A program made the translations under genes and the position numbers. Shown piece after piece: positions 9,052-17,781 of a DNA stretch of 64,000 nucleotides (the first letter of the stretch is position 1; each line of letters starts with the position of its first letter). This DNA comes from Paradesertivirga mongoliensis (GTDB lineage Bacteria > Bacteroidota > Bacteroidia > Sphingobacteriales > Sphingobacteriaceae), in the NCBI RefSeq assembly GCF_024436395.1, contig NZ_JAFMZO010000001.1, positions 1,248,181-1,312,180 on the forward strand, in the 5' to 3' direction. The notes under the pieces are model-generated. The model saw nothing but the letters and a program-made list of their open reading frames with translations, was not told the DNA's origin and searched no databases.

Positions 9052-9210
9052 TACGATAGAACTTTCTTCATGTTGTATAAGGGTTTAACTTGCAATCATG
9101 AAGAATTACGGACTTATTCTTTGTTTGGATTTTTGGAGATTGGTAATTTAATCAATCGTCTCATACAAAGGATTCTATCTTTAGAAATTCCTTCGGGTAA
9201 AGCGTTAATA

Positions 9211-10353
9211 TTACTCCTTTTCGCTCACAAACAGGTCGGACGCGATTTTGTCTGCAAATAGCTTCCCTTCCTTGGTAAGTTTCGCCGAGTCGTTTTGATG
9301 TATGATATGACCGGCTGCTATTAAGGATGAGAGGGAATCTTCAATTTCACGTTTATAATCACCACCAAAATCGTTTTCAATTTTTGTAAGGCTCATTCCC
9401 CACATGGTTCTTATCGAGGTCATGATGTATTCATTAATTCGATTCTCTACAGTTAATATCTCCTCTTCGGCGGGCACCTTACGATCTGAGATAGACTGAA
9501 TATATCTGGAATTGTTGGCGATGTTCCACTGTCTGCTTTCTCCATTAAAAGAGTGAGCCGAAGGCCCTATTCCGAGATAAGAAACACCCCGCCAATAGTT
9601 AGTGTTGTGTTTCGAGTAACAGTCGGGTTTAGCAAAATTAGAGGTTTCATAGTGTTCAAATCCGGCTTGCTGAAGCTCATTAATCAATGTCAGGTACTGG
9701 GCAGCGCTTTGAGACTCGCTCATGGGTATTTGTTTTCCCTTTTTTATAAAGCTGGCGAGAGCTGTTTGAGGCTCTATCGTCATGCCGTAGGCGGAAATAT
9801 GAGGGATACTTAATTCAAGCACCTTACTGATGTTAGATTTCCATTTCAGGTCGGTCAACAGCGGAAATCCGTATATCAAGTCGACGGTTATGTTTTCGAA
9901 GCCGGCATCCTGAACCCGCTTTATACAACTCTCTGCTTCTGCGGCATTGTGGGCACGATTCATCCAGATCAGGTCTGCTTCAAAGAACGACTGGATGCCA
10001 ATGCTGAAGCGGTTTACGCCCGTTTGCCTCAGAGCCTTCACTTTTAGATTATCCAAATCGTCAGGATTGGCTTCAACTGTTATTTCAGCATCAGAGCTGA
10101 CAGTATGGTGCTGCCCAATTTTATCAATAAATTTTTGTATTTCTTCTCCACCCAGAAGGGAAGGGGTTCCTCCACCGAAATAAATGGTTTGTATGCTCTC
10201 TTCGCCAAGATAGCTTTGTTGCAGATCAAGCTCTGCAAGCATAGCGTTCACGAGCTCATCTTTATTTTTGAGAGATGTGCTGAAGTGAAAATCGCAGTAA
10301 TGACAAGCCTTTTTGCAAAATGGGATGTGGAGGTAAATTCCGGCCATCCACAA
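9211..10353 (-). CDS. hemW: HemW-like radical SAM protein (heme chaperone)
   Basis: Radical SAM protein of 380 residues. GIYLHIPFC opens the protein and the cluster motif C-KKA-C-HY-C is followed directly by DF. This CxxxCxxCDF form fits HemW, whereas HemN coproporphyrinogen oxidase has a fourth Cys at that place. YFGGGTPSLL, VEANPDD and FSIGIQSF are conserved family blocks, and a HemN_C-like region follows. HemW binds heme and is thought to load it onto target proteins; annotation as an oxygen-independent coproporphyrinogen III oxidase is a common mislabel. An alternative ATG lies 2 codons in, at 10347. Confidence 0.9.
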   Translation of the reverse strand: MWMAGIYLHIPFCKKACHYCDFHFSTSLKNKDELVNAMLAELDLQQSYLGEESIQTIYFGGGTPSLLGGEEIQKFIDKIGQHHTVSSDAEITVEANPDDLDNLKVKALRQTGVNRFSIGIQSFFEADLIWMNRAHNAAEAESCIKRVQDAGFENITVDLIYGFPLLTDLKWKSNISKVLELSIPHISAYGMTIEPQTALASFIKKGKQIPMSESQSAAQYLTLINELQQAGFEHYETSNFAKPDCYSKHNTNYWRGVSYLGIGPSAHSFNGESRQWNIANNSRYIQSISDRKVPAEEEILTVENRINEYIMTSIRTMWGMSLTKIENDFGGDYKREIEDSLSSLIAAGHIIHQNDSAKLTKEGKLFADKIASDLFVSEKE

Positions 10354-10383
10354 AGATAAGACAAATCATCAGGCCTGAAGGAT

Positions 10384-10395
10384 GCGTTGCAACGC
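10384..10395. other. 12-bp perfect palindrome upstream of hemW
   Basis: GCGTTGCAACGC is a perfect palindrome 31 bp upstream of the hemW start codon. It could be an operator for a dimeric regulator or chance. No second copy was noticed near another promoter. Confidence 0.3.
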
Positions 10396-10408
10396 GAATG
10401 CACTATTT

Positions 10409-10449
10409 ATAAATGTCCCCCGCTATTAACTAAGAGCGGGGACATTTAT
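10409..10449 (-). terminator. Strong stem-loop at the end of the DUF2892 gene
   Basis: Arms at 10409-10424 and 10435-10449 pair over 15 bp with one bulged C, around a ten-base loop. The core is TGTCCCCGCT/AGCGGGGACA. It lies 9 bp after the stop of the minus-strand DUF2892-like gene and before hemW. The T-run on the minus strand is short, so termination efficiency is uncertain. Confidence 0.65.
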
Positions 10450-10457
10450 CAAATTTC

Positions 10458-10802
10458 CTAATAAGATTCTCCCGGCATTGCTGTAACCGGAACTGTTGGC
10501 GACCCCGATGTACTCATCGCCGCATTTTGATTCATATTGGCAGTCATTTCCTGCTCATCCATTTTCTCTTTAACAGGACAATAGCCGGTTAATCCCCTAT
10601 ACAAAAGGGCGCTGCCCAAGCCTAGTTCGGTTAAGGCCAGAAATGGATGTGAAAATACATTTGTAATTCCCTTAAGTGCAATAAATGCGCCAGTACCCAC
10701 CGAAATAATCCGTTCCGTCTGACCCACGTTTGCGTTTGAATTCTCTTGAAGAATTGAACTGTTTAGAGTATCCGATACTCTGTTAATTATTGAATTTTCC
10801 AT
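10458..10802 (-). CDS. DUF2892 (YgaP transmembrane-like) small membrane protein
   Basis: Protein of 114 residues. After a polar N-terminus, NVGQTERIISVGTGAFIALKG and a second hydrophobic stretch end with LLYRGLTGYCPV. The N-V-x-x-x-E-R start and the YRGLTGYCP ending are the hallmark of the DUF2892 family, the membrane part of YgaP without its rhodanese domain. Two short membrane helices are expected. The Met/Asn/Ser/Pro-rich tail of about 35 residues is presumably disordered. Members are often stress-induced in Sphingobacteria, which I cannot verify here. A TATCTTTT box about 30 bp upstream is close to the TAnnTTTG promoter element. Confidence 0.78.
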   Translation of the reverse strand: MENSIINRVSDTLNSSILQENSNANVGQTERIISVGTGAFIALKGITNVFSHPFLALTELGLGSALLYRGLTGYCPVKEKMDEQEMTANMNQNAAMSTSGSPTVPVTAMPGESY

Positions 10803-10924
10803 GATTTTTAGATGTTTAAAAAGATAACCTCTTAATAAAGGGACTGTTTCTGATTTTTTTAGATTGTTTTACCGCTTAAATTCTTTAATCTGCCGACTTT
10901 CCGCGTTAACTCACCTAATAAATA

Positions 10925-10954
10925 TTGTCGTTCAATAGTCTTTGCTATACTTTG
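10925..10954 (+). promoter_or_regulatory. Candidate Bacteroidota-type promoter in the 10.8-11.1 kb gap
   Basis: TTG at 10925-10927 is followed after 18 bp by TATACTTTG at 10946-10954, close to the -33 TTG / -7 TAnnTTTG consensus but with one extra base. It lies 18 bp before the small ORF at 10973. The rest of the 300-bp gap (10803-11102) is AT-rich and shows nothing else I can interpret. Confidence 0.35.
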
Positions 10955-10972
10955 GTAACGAAGTTCGGGATT

Positions 10973-11083
10973 ATGAAAGCAATACATTCTATTCTGGTGG
11001 CTCTGGCCTTGTTATTATTTTTTCACTCGTTTTCAGAGCGAGGGTCGGATTTGTTTAAGAAAAATGCAATTGTAATAAAATAG
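10973..11083 (+). CDS. Possible 36-residue membrane or secreted peptide
   Basis: Short open frame starting MKAIHSILVALALLLFF, then HSFSERGSDLFKKN and a basic end (VIK). It has the form of a signal peptide or single membrane helix with a very short polar tail. A promoter-like sequence lies 18 bp upstream. No family is recognised, and the length alone allows it to be chance. It converges on the AsmA-like gene ending at 11103. Confidence 0.35.
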   Translation: MKAIHSILVALALLLFFHSFSERGSDLFKKNAIVIK

Positions 11084-11102
11084 GCCAGGAGAAGCCGTTT
11101 TG

Positions 11103-13616
11103 CTAAAGAGCATTCCGTCCCTCTTTTCGTGCCTCTCTGCGCAAAGCCTTTTGCCGGTTTTTTTCCGTCTTTTCTTTTTCCTTCACTAACTCTTCTTTGT
11201 CATCCTCTTCGTCTTTTTTACCGAGTTTAAATTTCACATTTCCATTTTCATCATCCTGAGCCCTGACATTAATAACGATACCATTGTCGAAGCGTTTGCG
11301 TTTCAGGCTGTCTGATAAGCCAATATCTCTTTTCGGATTTCGAAGCGGTATCCGCAAGGCGATGTCGGTTCCTGTAGGCATTCCATAAATACCTTCGATA
11401 TAAAGATTCAGGACGCTTGACTCGATATACATCGGTCTGATTTGAATGGTGCTTCCTTTAATATCGAACGTATTTCTTAAGCGGGTGAAGGTGATGTTAG
11501 AAAAATCACGGTTAGGGAAAGCAAAGTTTCCGATTTTTTGCATTGGCTCAAAGTTTAGCAGCGCCCCGTTTTTGATCTCAAAACTCACACTTCCATTAAA
11601 CGACCTGGGAATAATTTGCCCGTTTTCACGCATTAAACCCGAAATGTTAGTGGAGGAGTTAAACCCGCCCTTTAGATTTTGAAAAGCGATGGCATCTTGT
11701 CCGAAATTTTCAAAAGCATAAAATAGTTTGGGCAGATCTACATTCACAATGCGGGTGCTAATGTTAAAGCGATTAACGGCACGGCTCTGGTCAATGTTTC
11801 CTTTAATCTGCAAGCGGCCGCCTGCATGATTTAAACTCACATCCTGCAATTCTATCTCAGATTGTTTCAATAATATGCTGGAGTGAATTTTCGATGCAGA
11901 AAACCTTCGGTAAACCAGCTGATCAGCTTCCAGGTCTAAATGTACATTTGCTTCCGCCAATACCTTGTCCAGCTGGTTAAAGAGCCGGGTAGCCGACTTT
12001 TTATTGGTATTAGTTGAGTTAGAAGATTTTCTCCTTCCAAGAAAAGCGAGAAATTCAGATAAGTTGATCCGCGGACTTTTTACATGCCAGTCGAGCTTTA
12101 TTTTTTTAGGATCGGTATAGTACAGGTTCAAAAAATTGAGAAGAGAACCTTGCATCACAAAAGTATTGCTGCCAGTCTTTGCGTGTAGATTTTCGAGAAA
12201 TAAATCTTGTCCCCTGAACCTGAATAAACCTTTGATGCCCGAAAATGTCAGATTACGAGGGTGGTAGGCAATCGTTGCATTCGATAAGCCCAAGGTACCG
12301 TAGATAAAGGGCTCCGTGCTATTGCTTTTGTTATAAGGAGCACGATAAAACAGGTTTAATTTTGCATAACCGTTGTGGAAATGAAAGCTTTTTGAACCAG
12401 AAACCTGGTTTAATTTTTCTAAAGCAAAATTAGATTCGAACCTGCCTTCAAAAATAGGTCTTCGCAGGTTCACAATTCGTACGGTGTCTGCCTGGAAGGG
12501 TATATTAAAATAGGTTCCTTTAAAATCCGAAAATCCGATCACGGAATTAGCATCATTAAAGCCTTTTCCTTTTTTAAACTCGTTATCGAAATATCCCGTA
12601 AAGCTGCAATTTCGGATTGTTTCACCAGAGAAGGAAAGTTCATTGTTTTTTACCCTCCACGAGACCAATATTTTCGGATCGCCCTTGCTTTTTAAGCTTC
12701 CCATAATTATGGCTTGAGCAAAAAAAGGCTTTCTTAACGTATAGGCATCAAGTTTGGATGCAATGTTCTTAGCCAGAAATGAGGAAACTTTTTTTAACTC
12801 AATTTTGGGTGCGGCTACCGATAGTTTAAAATCGGAAGTTTGTTCTGTAGACCGGAAATGGCCTCCGATCTCGAAATGTTCTTTTCCTATGCTAATATCC
12901 TGAACGGGGATTTCTAACACCTTAGACAATTGGTTGTAACTCATTTCCAGATTTGCCTCCACCAACTGATTTTTGATAAAACTTCCCCGTCTGGTATTAA
13001 ATGCCAGTGAGTTTACTTCGGTGTTTAACCGGATACTGCCTTTCCAACCATCAGACCGATACTTGATTTGAGCAGTCAGATGTCGGATATCGAAATTGAA
13101 ATATTTATTGCGCTGTTGATTTTCCTGTATAAAGGAGACGTCTTTGAACTCTACCAGTTTGATTTGCTTACGCTTCCCTTCCCGTTTGTCATCGCTTCCA
13201 GGTGTTAATATGGTATTGTTACTATTTCCAGCTTTGTCTGTAAACAGGTAGATCTTACCATCGTGAATGAAAAGTTTTTGTATGACGGTATTTCCGCCGA
13301 TTAACGCAAAAACGTTTAGAGAAACGAAGATTTCTTTGGCTTCCATCAGGTTGTGCCGGTGCTTATCAATCAGGCTATCCTGCAACAAAACATTTTTTAG
13401 AGAGACAGATACGCCAGGGAAGCCCTGAATCAGCGCAGGTTCCATGCTCTCAATGGTTAGTTTGCCATTAATATCGTTGTTCAGTTGAGCGGTTACCGTT
13501 TCCAGAAGCTCTTTTTTATTAACAGTAACAAAGGCGGCAATGCCCAGCCATAACAGTATAAGCACACATAAAACAGTTCCGCCTATTTTGAGGGCAATTT
13601 TTAATGGTCTCGACAT
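11103..13616 (-). CDS. AsmA-family protein
   Basis: Large envelope protein of 837 residues with one N-terminal membrane helix (about 8-30). The AsmA-type start follows: LTIESMEPALIQGFPGVSV and SLKNVLLQDS. A long repetitive beta-rich region typical of AsmA/TamB-like bridge proteins comes next, then an AsmA_2-like C-terminal part (LKGGFNSSTNISG). The last ~45 residues are highly charged (EEDDKEELVKEK and RREARKEG). AsmA-like proteins are inner-membrane anchored and thought to move lipids or assist outer-membrane biogenesis. It stands alone: the next plus-strand gene is divergent. Confidence 0.85.
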   Translation of the reverse strand: MSRPLKIALKIGGTVLCVLILLWLGIAAFVTVNKKELLETVTAQLNNDINGKLTIESMEPALIQGFPGVSVSLKNVLLQDSLIDKHRHNLMEAKEIFVSLNVFALIGGNTVIQKLFIHDGKIYLFTDKAGNSNNTILTPGSDDKREGKRKQIKLVEFKDVSFIQENQQRNKYFNFDIRHLTAQIKYRSDGWKGSIRLNTEVNSLAFNTRRGSFIKNQLVEANLEMSYNQLSKVLEIPVQDISIGKEHFEIGGHFRSTEQTSDFKLSVAAPKIELKKVSSFLAKNIASKLDAYTLRKPFFAQAIIMGSLKSKGDPKILVSWRVKNNELSFSGETIRNCSFTGYFDNEFKKGKGFNDANSVIGFSDFKGTYFNIPFQADTVRIVNLRRPIFEGRFESNFALEKLNQVSGSKSFHFHNGYAKLNLFYRAPYNKSNSTEPFIYGTLGLSNATIAYHPRNLTFSGIKGLFRFRGQDLFLENLHAKTGSNTFVMQGSLLNFLNLYYTDPKKIKLDWHVKSPRINLSEFLAFLGRRKSSNSTNTNKKSATRLFNQLDKVLAEANVHLDLEADQLVYRRFSASKIHSSILLKQSEIELQDVSLNHAGGRLQIKGNIDQSRAVNRFNISTRIVNVDLPKLFYAFENFGQDAIAFQNLKGGFNSSTNISGLMRENGQIIPRSFNGSVSFEIKNGALLNFEPMQKIGNFAFPNRDFSNITFTRLRNTFDIKGSTIQIRPMYIESSVLNLYIEGIYGMPTGTDIALRIPLRNPKRDIGLSDSLKRKRFDNGIVINVRAQDDENGNVKFKLGKKDEEDDKEELVKEKEKTEKNRQKALRREARKEGRNAL

Positions 13617-13755
13617 AAAAGATAGATGATTCGATATTCAGGTATTTAATATACAACAGCTTAATACATAACATGTTCCATCGGTAGTAAAATATTACAC
13701 TTGTGAGGGATTTATATCTTGAAAACAATAAATTGTGCGTATTGTACTAGTTAAA

Positions 13756-14163
13756 ATGGAACTATCCACACAAATAATATGGCTCTTCATTTTGGCTATC
13801 CCGGTAGCATGCATTGCCTGGACAGTCACGCATGAGGAGGTTTTTAAGGAACCGAGAGAGTTTTGTGTCGACCGATCGCAAAATTCCAGGCGTCTGATTG
13901 AGCGTAAATTTTTCTATCTCTTTACCTGCGAATATTGCTTCAGTCATTACGTAACCATCTTCTTTCTGATTGTTACAAATTTTCAACTTCTGTTTGACGA
14001 CTGGCGGGGGTATTTAATATCCGGCTTTGCTTTGGTCTGGGTGGCCAATGTTTATATGAGTCTCTATGCTCTTATCAGGATAGATTTAAAGAAAGGGCGC
14101 CTGATAACCAAAATCGAGGAGCAGAAGATGCAGGATGAGGACGAGCCGTCTCCAGAAAAATAA
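13756..14163 (+). CDS. Hypothetical membrane protein with a CEYCxxH motif
   Basis: From ATG 13756 (MELSTQ) the protein has 135 residues; a GTG at 13735 would add seven. Three hydrophobic stretches are visible, near the N-terminus, in YVTIFFLIVTNFQLLF and in LISGFALVWVANVYMSL. Between the first two is LFTCEYCFSHYVT, where two Cys and a His at a membrane edge could bind metal or form a disulfide. The C-terminus is charged. DUF1360-like proteins also carry a CxxC beside a helix, but I do not claim membership. The esterase gene starts about 60 bp downstream. Confidence 0.65.
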   Translation: MELSTQIIWLFILAIPVACIAWTVTHEEVFKEPREFCVDRSQNSRRLIERKFFYLFTCEYCFSHYVTIFFLIVTNFQLLFDDWRGYLISGFALVWVANVYMSLYALIRIDLKKGRLITKIEEQKMQDEDEPSPEK

Positions 14164-14223
14164 GTTTTGACTATAATCGTTTTCAAATATCATCCGTATG
14201 GAGTATTGCGCTATTTTTACTTT

Positions 14224-15201
14224 ATGACCAGAACTTTTCTACTTTTTATCCTGATTGTTGGCGTGTTTTTTTCAAGTGCAGCCCAGGAACGGGTGAGAGA
14301 CACCTCATTTTCAGTCTACAGTACGTTTATCAAAACCAGGAAAAACCATCCCGAGATTTCCATTGCTAGTCCGCCGCTTTCAGCCACTGTTAAAGTAAAG
14401 ACTGGTCTTGTTTACCAAAAAGTTAATGGCAGAAGGCTGGAGCTGGATGTTTTTTTTCCTAAAGAGAGATCGAAATCTGGTTATCCGGCGGTTCTCATGA
14501 TTCACGGTGGAGGCTGGCGCTCCGGAGATCGCTCGCACAACACTCCTACGGCCAAAGTTCTGGCCGAGAATGGTTATGTAGCGGTTTCGGTAGAATACCG
14601 CTTGTCGACCGAGGCAACTTACCCGGCGGCGGTTCACGATCTGAAAACAGCGATAAGATGGATCCGCGCTAACGCAAGAAAATATAATATTGACACCTCG
14701 AAAGTCGCTACCTGGGGCTGTTCGGCAGGAGGACAACTCGCCGCTTTACTCGGAACAACAGCAGGAAATGCCAGGTTAGAAGGGCAGGGTGGATATACTA
14801 AACACTCAAGTGCGGTACAGGCTATAGTAGATGTCGACGGCACACTGGCATTTATACATCCTGAATCCGGTGAGGGCAATGACAGCCAGGGTACTTCTGC
14901 CGCCACTTATTGGTTCGGCTTCCCCAAAACCGAACGTCCTGACCTTTGGTATGAAGCTGCTCCTTTAAGCCATGTAAGCAGTAAAACCCCTCCGATATTA
15001 TTCATTAACAGCTCTGTAGACCGTATGCATGCTGGCCGAGATGATATGATCAGGAAACTGAACTCATGGAATATTTATTCAGAAGTGCATACATTTAAGG
15101 ATGCTCCGCATCCCTTCTGGCTGTTTAACCCCTGGTTTCAGCCCACTGTGAGTCATACATTGAACTTTTTAAACAAGGTGTTTCAGCATAACCAAAACTG
15201 A
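14224..15201 (+). CDS. Secreted alpha/beta-hydrolase, BD-FAE/carboxylesterase type
   Basis: Start chosen at ATG 14224, which gives a signal peptide (MTRTFLLFILIVGVFFSSAAQ) and 325 residues. The hydrolase fold shows the oxyanion-hole HGGGWRSGD, the nucleophile elbow GCSAGG, a downstream Asp in NSSVDRMH and a His in APHPFW. This is the hormone-sensitive-lipase/BD-FAE arrangement of esterases that act on acetylated or feruloylated carbohydrate. The mature protein is probably periplasmic or exported. No polysaccharide-utilisation genes flank it, so the substrate is open. Confidence 0.87.
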   Translation: MTRTFLLFILIVGVFFSSAAQERVRDTSFSVYSTFIKTRKNHPEISIASPPLSATVKVKTGLVYQKVNGRRLELDVFFPKERSKSGYPAVLMIHGGGWRSGDRSHNTPTAKVLAENGYVAVSVEYRLSTEATYPAAVHDLKTAIRWIRANARKYNIDTSKVATWGCSAGGQLAALLGTTAGNARLEGQGGYTKHSSAVQAIVDVDGTLAFIHPESGEGNDSQGTSAATYWFGFPKTERPDLWYEAAPLSHVSSKTPPILFINSSVDRMHAGRDDMIRKLNSWNIYSEVHTFKDAPHPFWLFNPWFQPTVSHTLNFLNKVFQHNQN

Positions 15202-15347
15202 TCGTACCCATTCTTTGTTCACACACAAACCCATCTCATTTGTTATAAGTTTTGCGATAAGCAATATTTTAGGGAATTTCGCGCCACAAAATAAAAGGGG
15301 CCGGAAATTTAGCAGGATTGATGGTTTGGGCTTAAGACAGCAAAGAG

Positions 15348-16862
15348 ATGACAAAAAGTAATAAAGTAAAAAAGAAGAACACTGATGTAGTGTTAATCGG
15401 TGCCGGGATAATGAGCGCTACTCTCGGGGTTATGTTGAAAGAGCTTGATCCTGAACTGACGATTGAGGTTTTTGAACGGATGGATATCGCGGCAGCAGAA
15501 AGTTCCGACGCCTGGAATAATGCCGGGACTGGCCATTCTGCATTTTGTGAACTCAACTATACACCTGAGCTTGAGGACGGCAGTATTTCGACAGAAAAGG
15601 CGGTTAAAATTGCCGAATCATTTGAAATTTCGAAGCAGTTCTGGGCTTATCTTGTTCAAAATAATCGCGTAAAGCTACCCGAAAGCTGGATTCAACCTAT
15701 TCCGCATATGAGCTTTGTGTGGGGTAAAAAAAACGTCAATTATCTTAAGAAGAGATATGATGCACTTCAGCAGAATCATCTTTTTCAGGGGATGGAATAT
15801 ACCGAAGACGCAGCCAAATTGAGTGAATGGATCCCTCTGATTATGGCAGGTCGGGATGACTCTGAAAAACTTGCGGCTACGCGTATGGATATCGGAACTG
15901 ATGTGAATTTCGGTGCCTTAACCCGTTGCATGTTCAATCACCTTAAAACATTACCCGGGGTAACCGTAAATTTTAATCATGAAGTACGCGATTTGACCCA
16001 AAAGGACGAATGCTGGCACATTAAAGTGAAGGAACTGGCGAGTGGTGACAAGAGAAAACTTAAAGCAAATTTCGTTTTCATTGGGGCTGGGGGAGGCTCT
16101 TTGCCTTTGCTGTTGAAGTCTGGTATCCCGGAAGGAAAAGGATTTGGCGGTTTCCCGGTAAGTGGTCAGTGGCTTCGCTGCACCAATCCCGAAATAATTG
16201 AAAAACACTATGCTAAAGTATATGGAAAGGCTCCCGTAGGCTCTCCGCCAATGTCTGTTCCGCATTTAGATACCAGAATTATCAAAGGAAAAAAGGAATT
16301 GCTTTTTGGGCCGTATGCAGGATTTACAACTAAGTTTCTGAAAAATGGCTCGGTGCTCGACCTTCCTTTGTCTATTAAGGCGGCCAACCTTGTGCCTATG
16401 CTTGCAGCAGGAATCAAAAATATCCCGCTCACAAAATATTTAATCGATCAGGTACGTCAGTCGCCCGAAGACAGGTTAGAGGCATTGCAGGAATTTTTTC
16501 CGGAGGCTAAACTTGAAGACTGGGAGCTTGAAGTTGCCGGACAACGTGTTCAGGTGATTAAGAAGGATCCGGTTGAAGGTGGTATCCTGGAATTTGGAAC
16601 AGAAGTAGTGAGTGCTAAGGACGGATCTATTGCTGCTTTACTGGGAGCATCGCCGGGTGCCTCGACCGTGGTTGCCATTATGATAAATCTGTTAGGCTTG
16701 TGTTTCAAAGAGCGCCTTCAGTCTCCGGAATGGCAAGAAAAGCTAAAAACTATGATACCTTCTTATGGAAGGATGCTTGCCGACGATCCGCAACTTTTAG
16801 ATGAAATGCGTAACTGGACAAGCGAAGTGTTAGGTTTAAAGACCGCCGAATACGCGCAATAG
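15348..16862 (+). CDS. mqo: Malate:quinone oxidoreductase
   Basis: FAD-dependent peripheral membrane enzyme of 504 residues, the family's usual size. It oxidises malate to oxaloacetate and passes electrons to menaquinone, linking the citric acid cycle to respiration. The Rossmann motif [13 protein letters not shown] is at about residues 15-27, and the characteristic blocks [27 protein letters not shown] and [11 protein letters not shown] are present, as is [11 protein letters not shown] near the C-terminus. It has its own promoter region of about 145 bp and a clear terminator, so it is likely monocistronic. Confidence 0.96.
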   Translation: MTKSNKVKKKNTDVVLIGAGIMSATLGVMLKELDPELTIEVFERMDIAAAESSDAWNNAGTGHSAFCELNYTPELEDGSISTEKAVKIAESFEISKQFWAYLVQNNRVKLPESWIQPIPHMSFVWGKKNVNYLKKRYDALQQNHLFQGMEYTEDAAKLSEWIPLIMAGRDDSEKLAATRMDIGTDVNFGALTRCMFNHLKTLPGVTVNFNHEVRDLTQKDECWHIKVKELASGDKRKLKANFVFIGAGGGSLPLLLKSGIPEGKGFGGFPVSGQWLRCTNPEIIEKHYAKVYGKAPVGSPPMSVPHLDTRIIKGKKELLFGPYAGFTTKFLKNGSVLDLPLSIKAANLVPMLAAGIKNIPLTKYLIDQVRQSPEDRLEALQEFFPEAKLEDWELEVAGQRVQVIKKDPVEGGILEFGTEVVSAKDGSIAALLGASPGASTVVAIMINLLGLCFKERLQSPEWQEKLKTMIPSYGRMLADDPQLLDEMRNWTSEVLGLKTAEYAQ

Positions 16863-16878
16863 CCTTGACCCTCACGAG

Positions 16879-16924
16879 ACTGTCGTTTCAATCAGGGTTA
16901 CTTGATCTGAAGCGACAGTTTCTT
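16879..16924 (+). terminator. Terminator after mqo
   Basis: Long stem: ACTGTCGTTTCAATCA pairs with TGATCTGAAGCGACAGT, with one wobble and one bulge around an 8-base loop, and TCTT follows. It lies 16 bp past the mqo stop. Confidence 0.75.
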
Positions 16925-16965
16925 AACTTAAGGCGCATTCCTTTTTAGCCAGCGTGCGTACCCCG

Positions 16966-17634
16966 CTACAATTCTTCCTTCAATACCTCCCAAACATTTT
17001 CAGCCACAATTCTATAACCTTCTGCCGTTGGGTGTATTCCGTCTCTTAAATTCAATTTTACGTTTCCGGCCACACCTTCGAGCATAAATGGCACAAACGG
17101 AATATTATTTTTTTCAGCTACTTCCCTAAATATGCCCCTGAATTCAGCTACATATTTTCCGCCCATGTTTGGTGGCACTTCCATTCCTAATAGAATCCGC
17201 TTTGCATTCGGGTACCTCGATTTAACGGTATCTAAAATAGATTGTAAATTCTTTTTGGTTTCCGTTACCGGGATGCCCCGCAGTCCGTCATTTGCGCCAA
17301 GTTCAAGTACAAAAATATCGATCTGCTGTTTCAGAAGCCAGTTTATACGATTAACACCACCAGACGTGGTTTCGCCACTAAGCCCGGCATTAATTACCTT
17401 GTAAGGAAGTTGTAATGAGTCAATTTTACGTTGAATTACCGCCGGGAATGCGTCTTCAGAATCTTCCAGGCCATACCCAGCCGTTAAACTGTTGCCAAAA
17501 AATAATATCGTTTTTTTCATCACGGTATCTGCGCCCTCTTTTTTATTCTTATTACCGGTTAGCTTATTGTTATCGCTGTTGCAAGCGGCCGTTAATACCA
17601 CTATCAAAAATAGTATTGATTTTAAGAACTTCAT
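16966..17634 (-). CDS. GDSL/SGNH lipoprotein esterase (TesA-like)
   Basis: From ATG 17634 the protein has 222 residues and begins with a lipoprotein signal peptide ending LTAAC. SGNH-hydrolase blocks follow: block I FFGNSLTAGYG, block II GLSGETTSGG (catalytic-site Gly), block III GANDGLRG and block V DGIHPTAEGY (Asp/His of the catalytic triad). Block I has Asn where most members have Asp (GDSL); the nucleophile Ser is intact. It is divergent from an ABC pair of YbbA/YbbP type, the same arrangement as tesA-ybbA-ybbP in Escherichia coli, supporting a TesA-type lysophospholipase/arylesterase role in the envelope. Confidence 0.86.
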   Translation of the reverse strand: MKFLKSILFLIVVLTAACNSDNNKLTGNKNKKEGADTVMKKTILFFGNSLTAGYGLEDSEDAFPAVIQRKIDSLQLPYKVINAGLSGETTSGGVNRINWLLKQQIDIFVLELGANDGLRGIPVTETKKNLQSILDTVKSRYPNAKRILLGMEVPPNMGGKYVAEFRGIFREVAEKNNIPFVPFMLEGVAGNVKLNLRDGIHPTAEGYRIVAENVWEVLKEEL

Positions 17635-17781
17635 TTGTGCTTGTCTTTTGCCAATAGTAATAGTTATTCTAAACATGCCGGTGTTGCTTTGGTTTAAGGA
17701 TAAATGCTTTTGAAATGTAATAATTGTAAAGATTTTTGATCAAACTTTTGTGCTCTTGTTTAAGCCTTATAACTTACGAAT

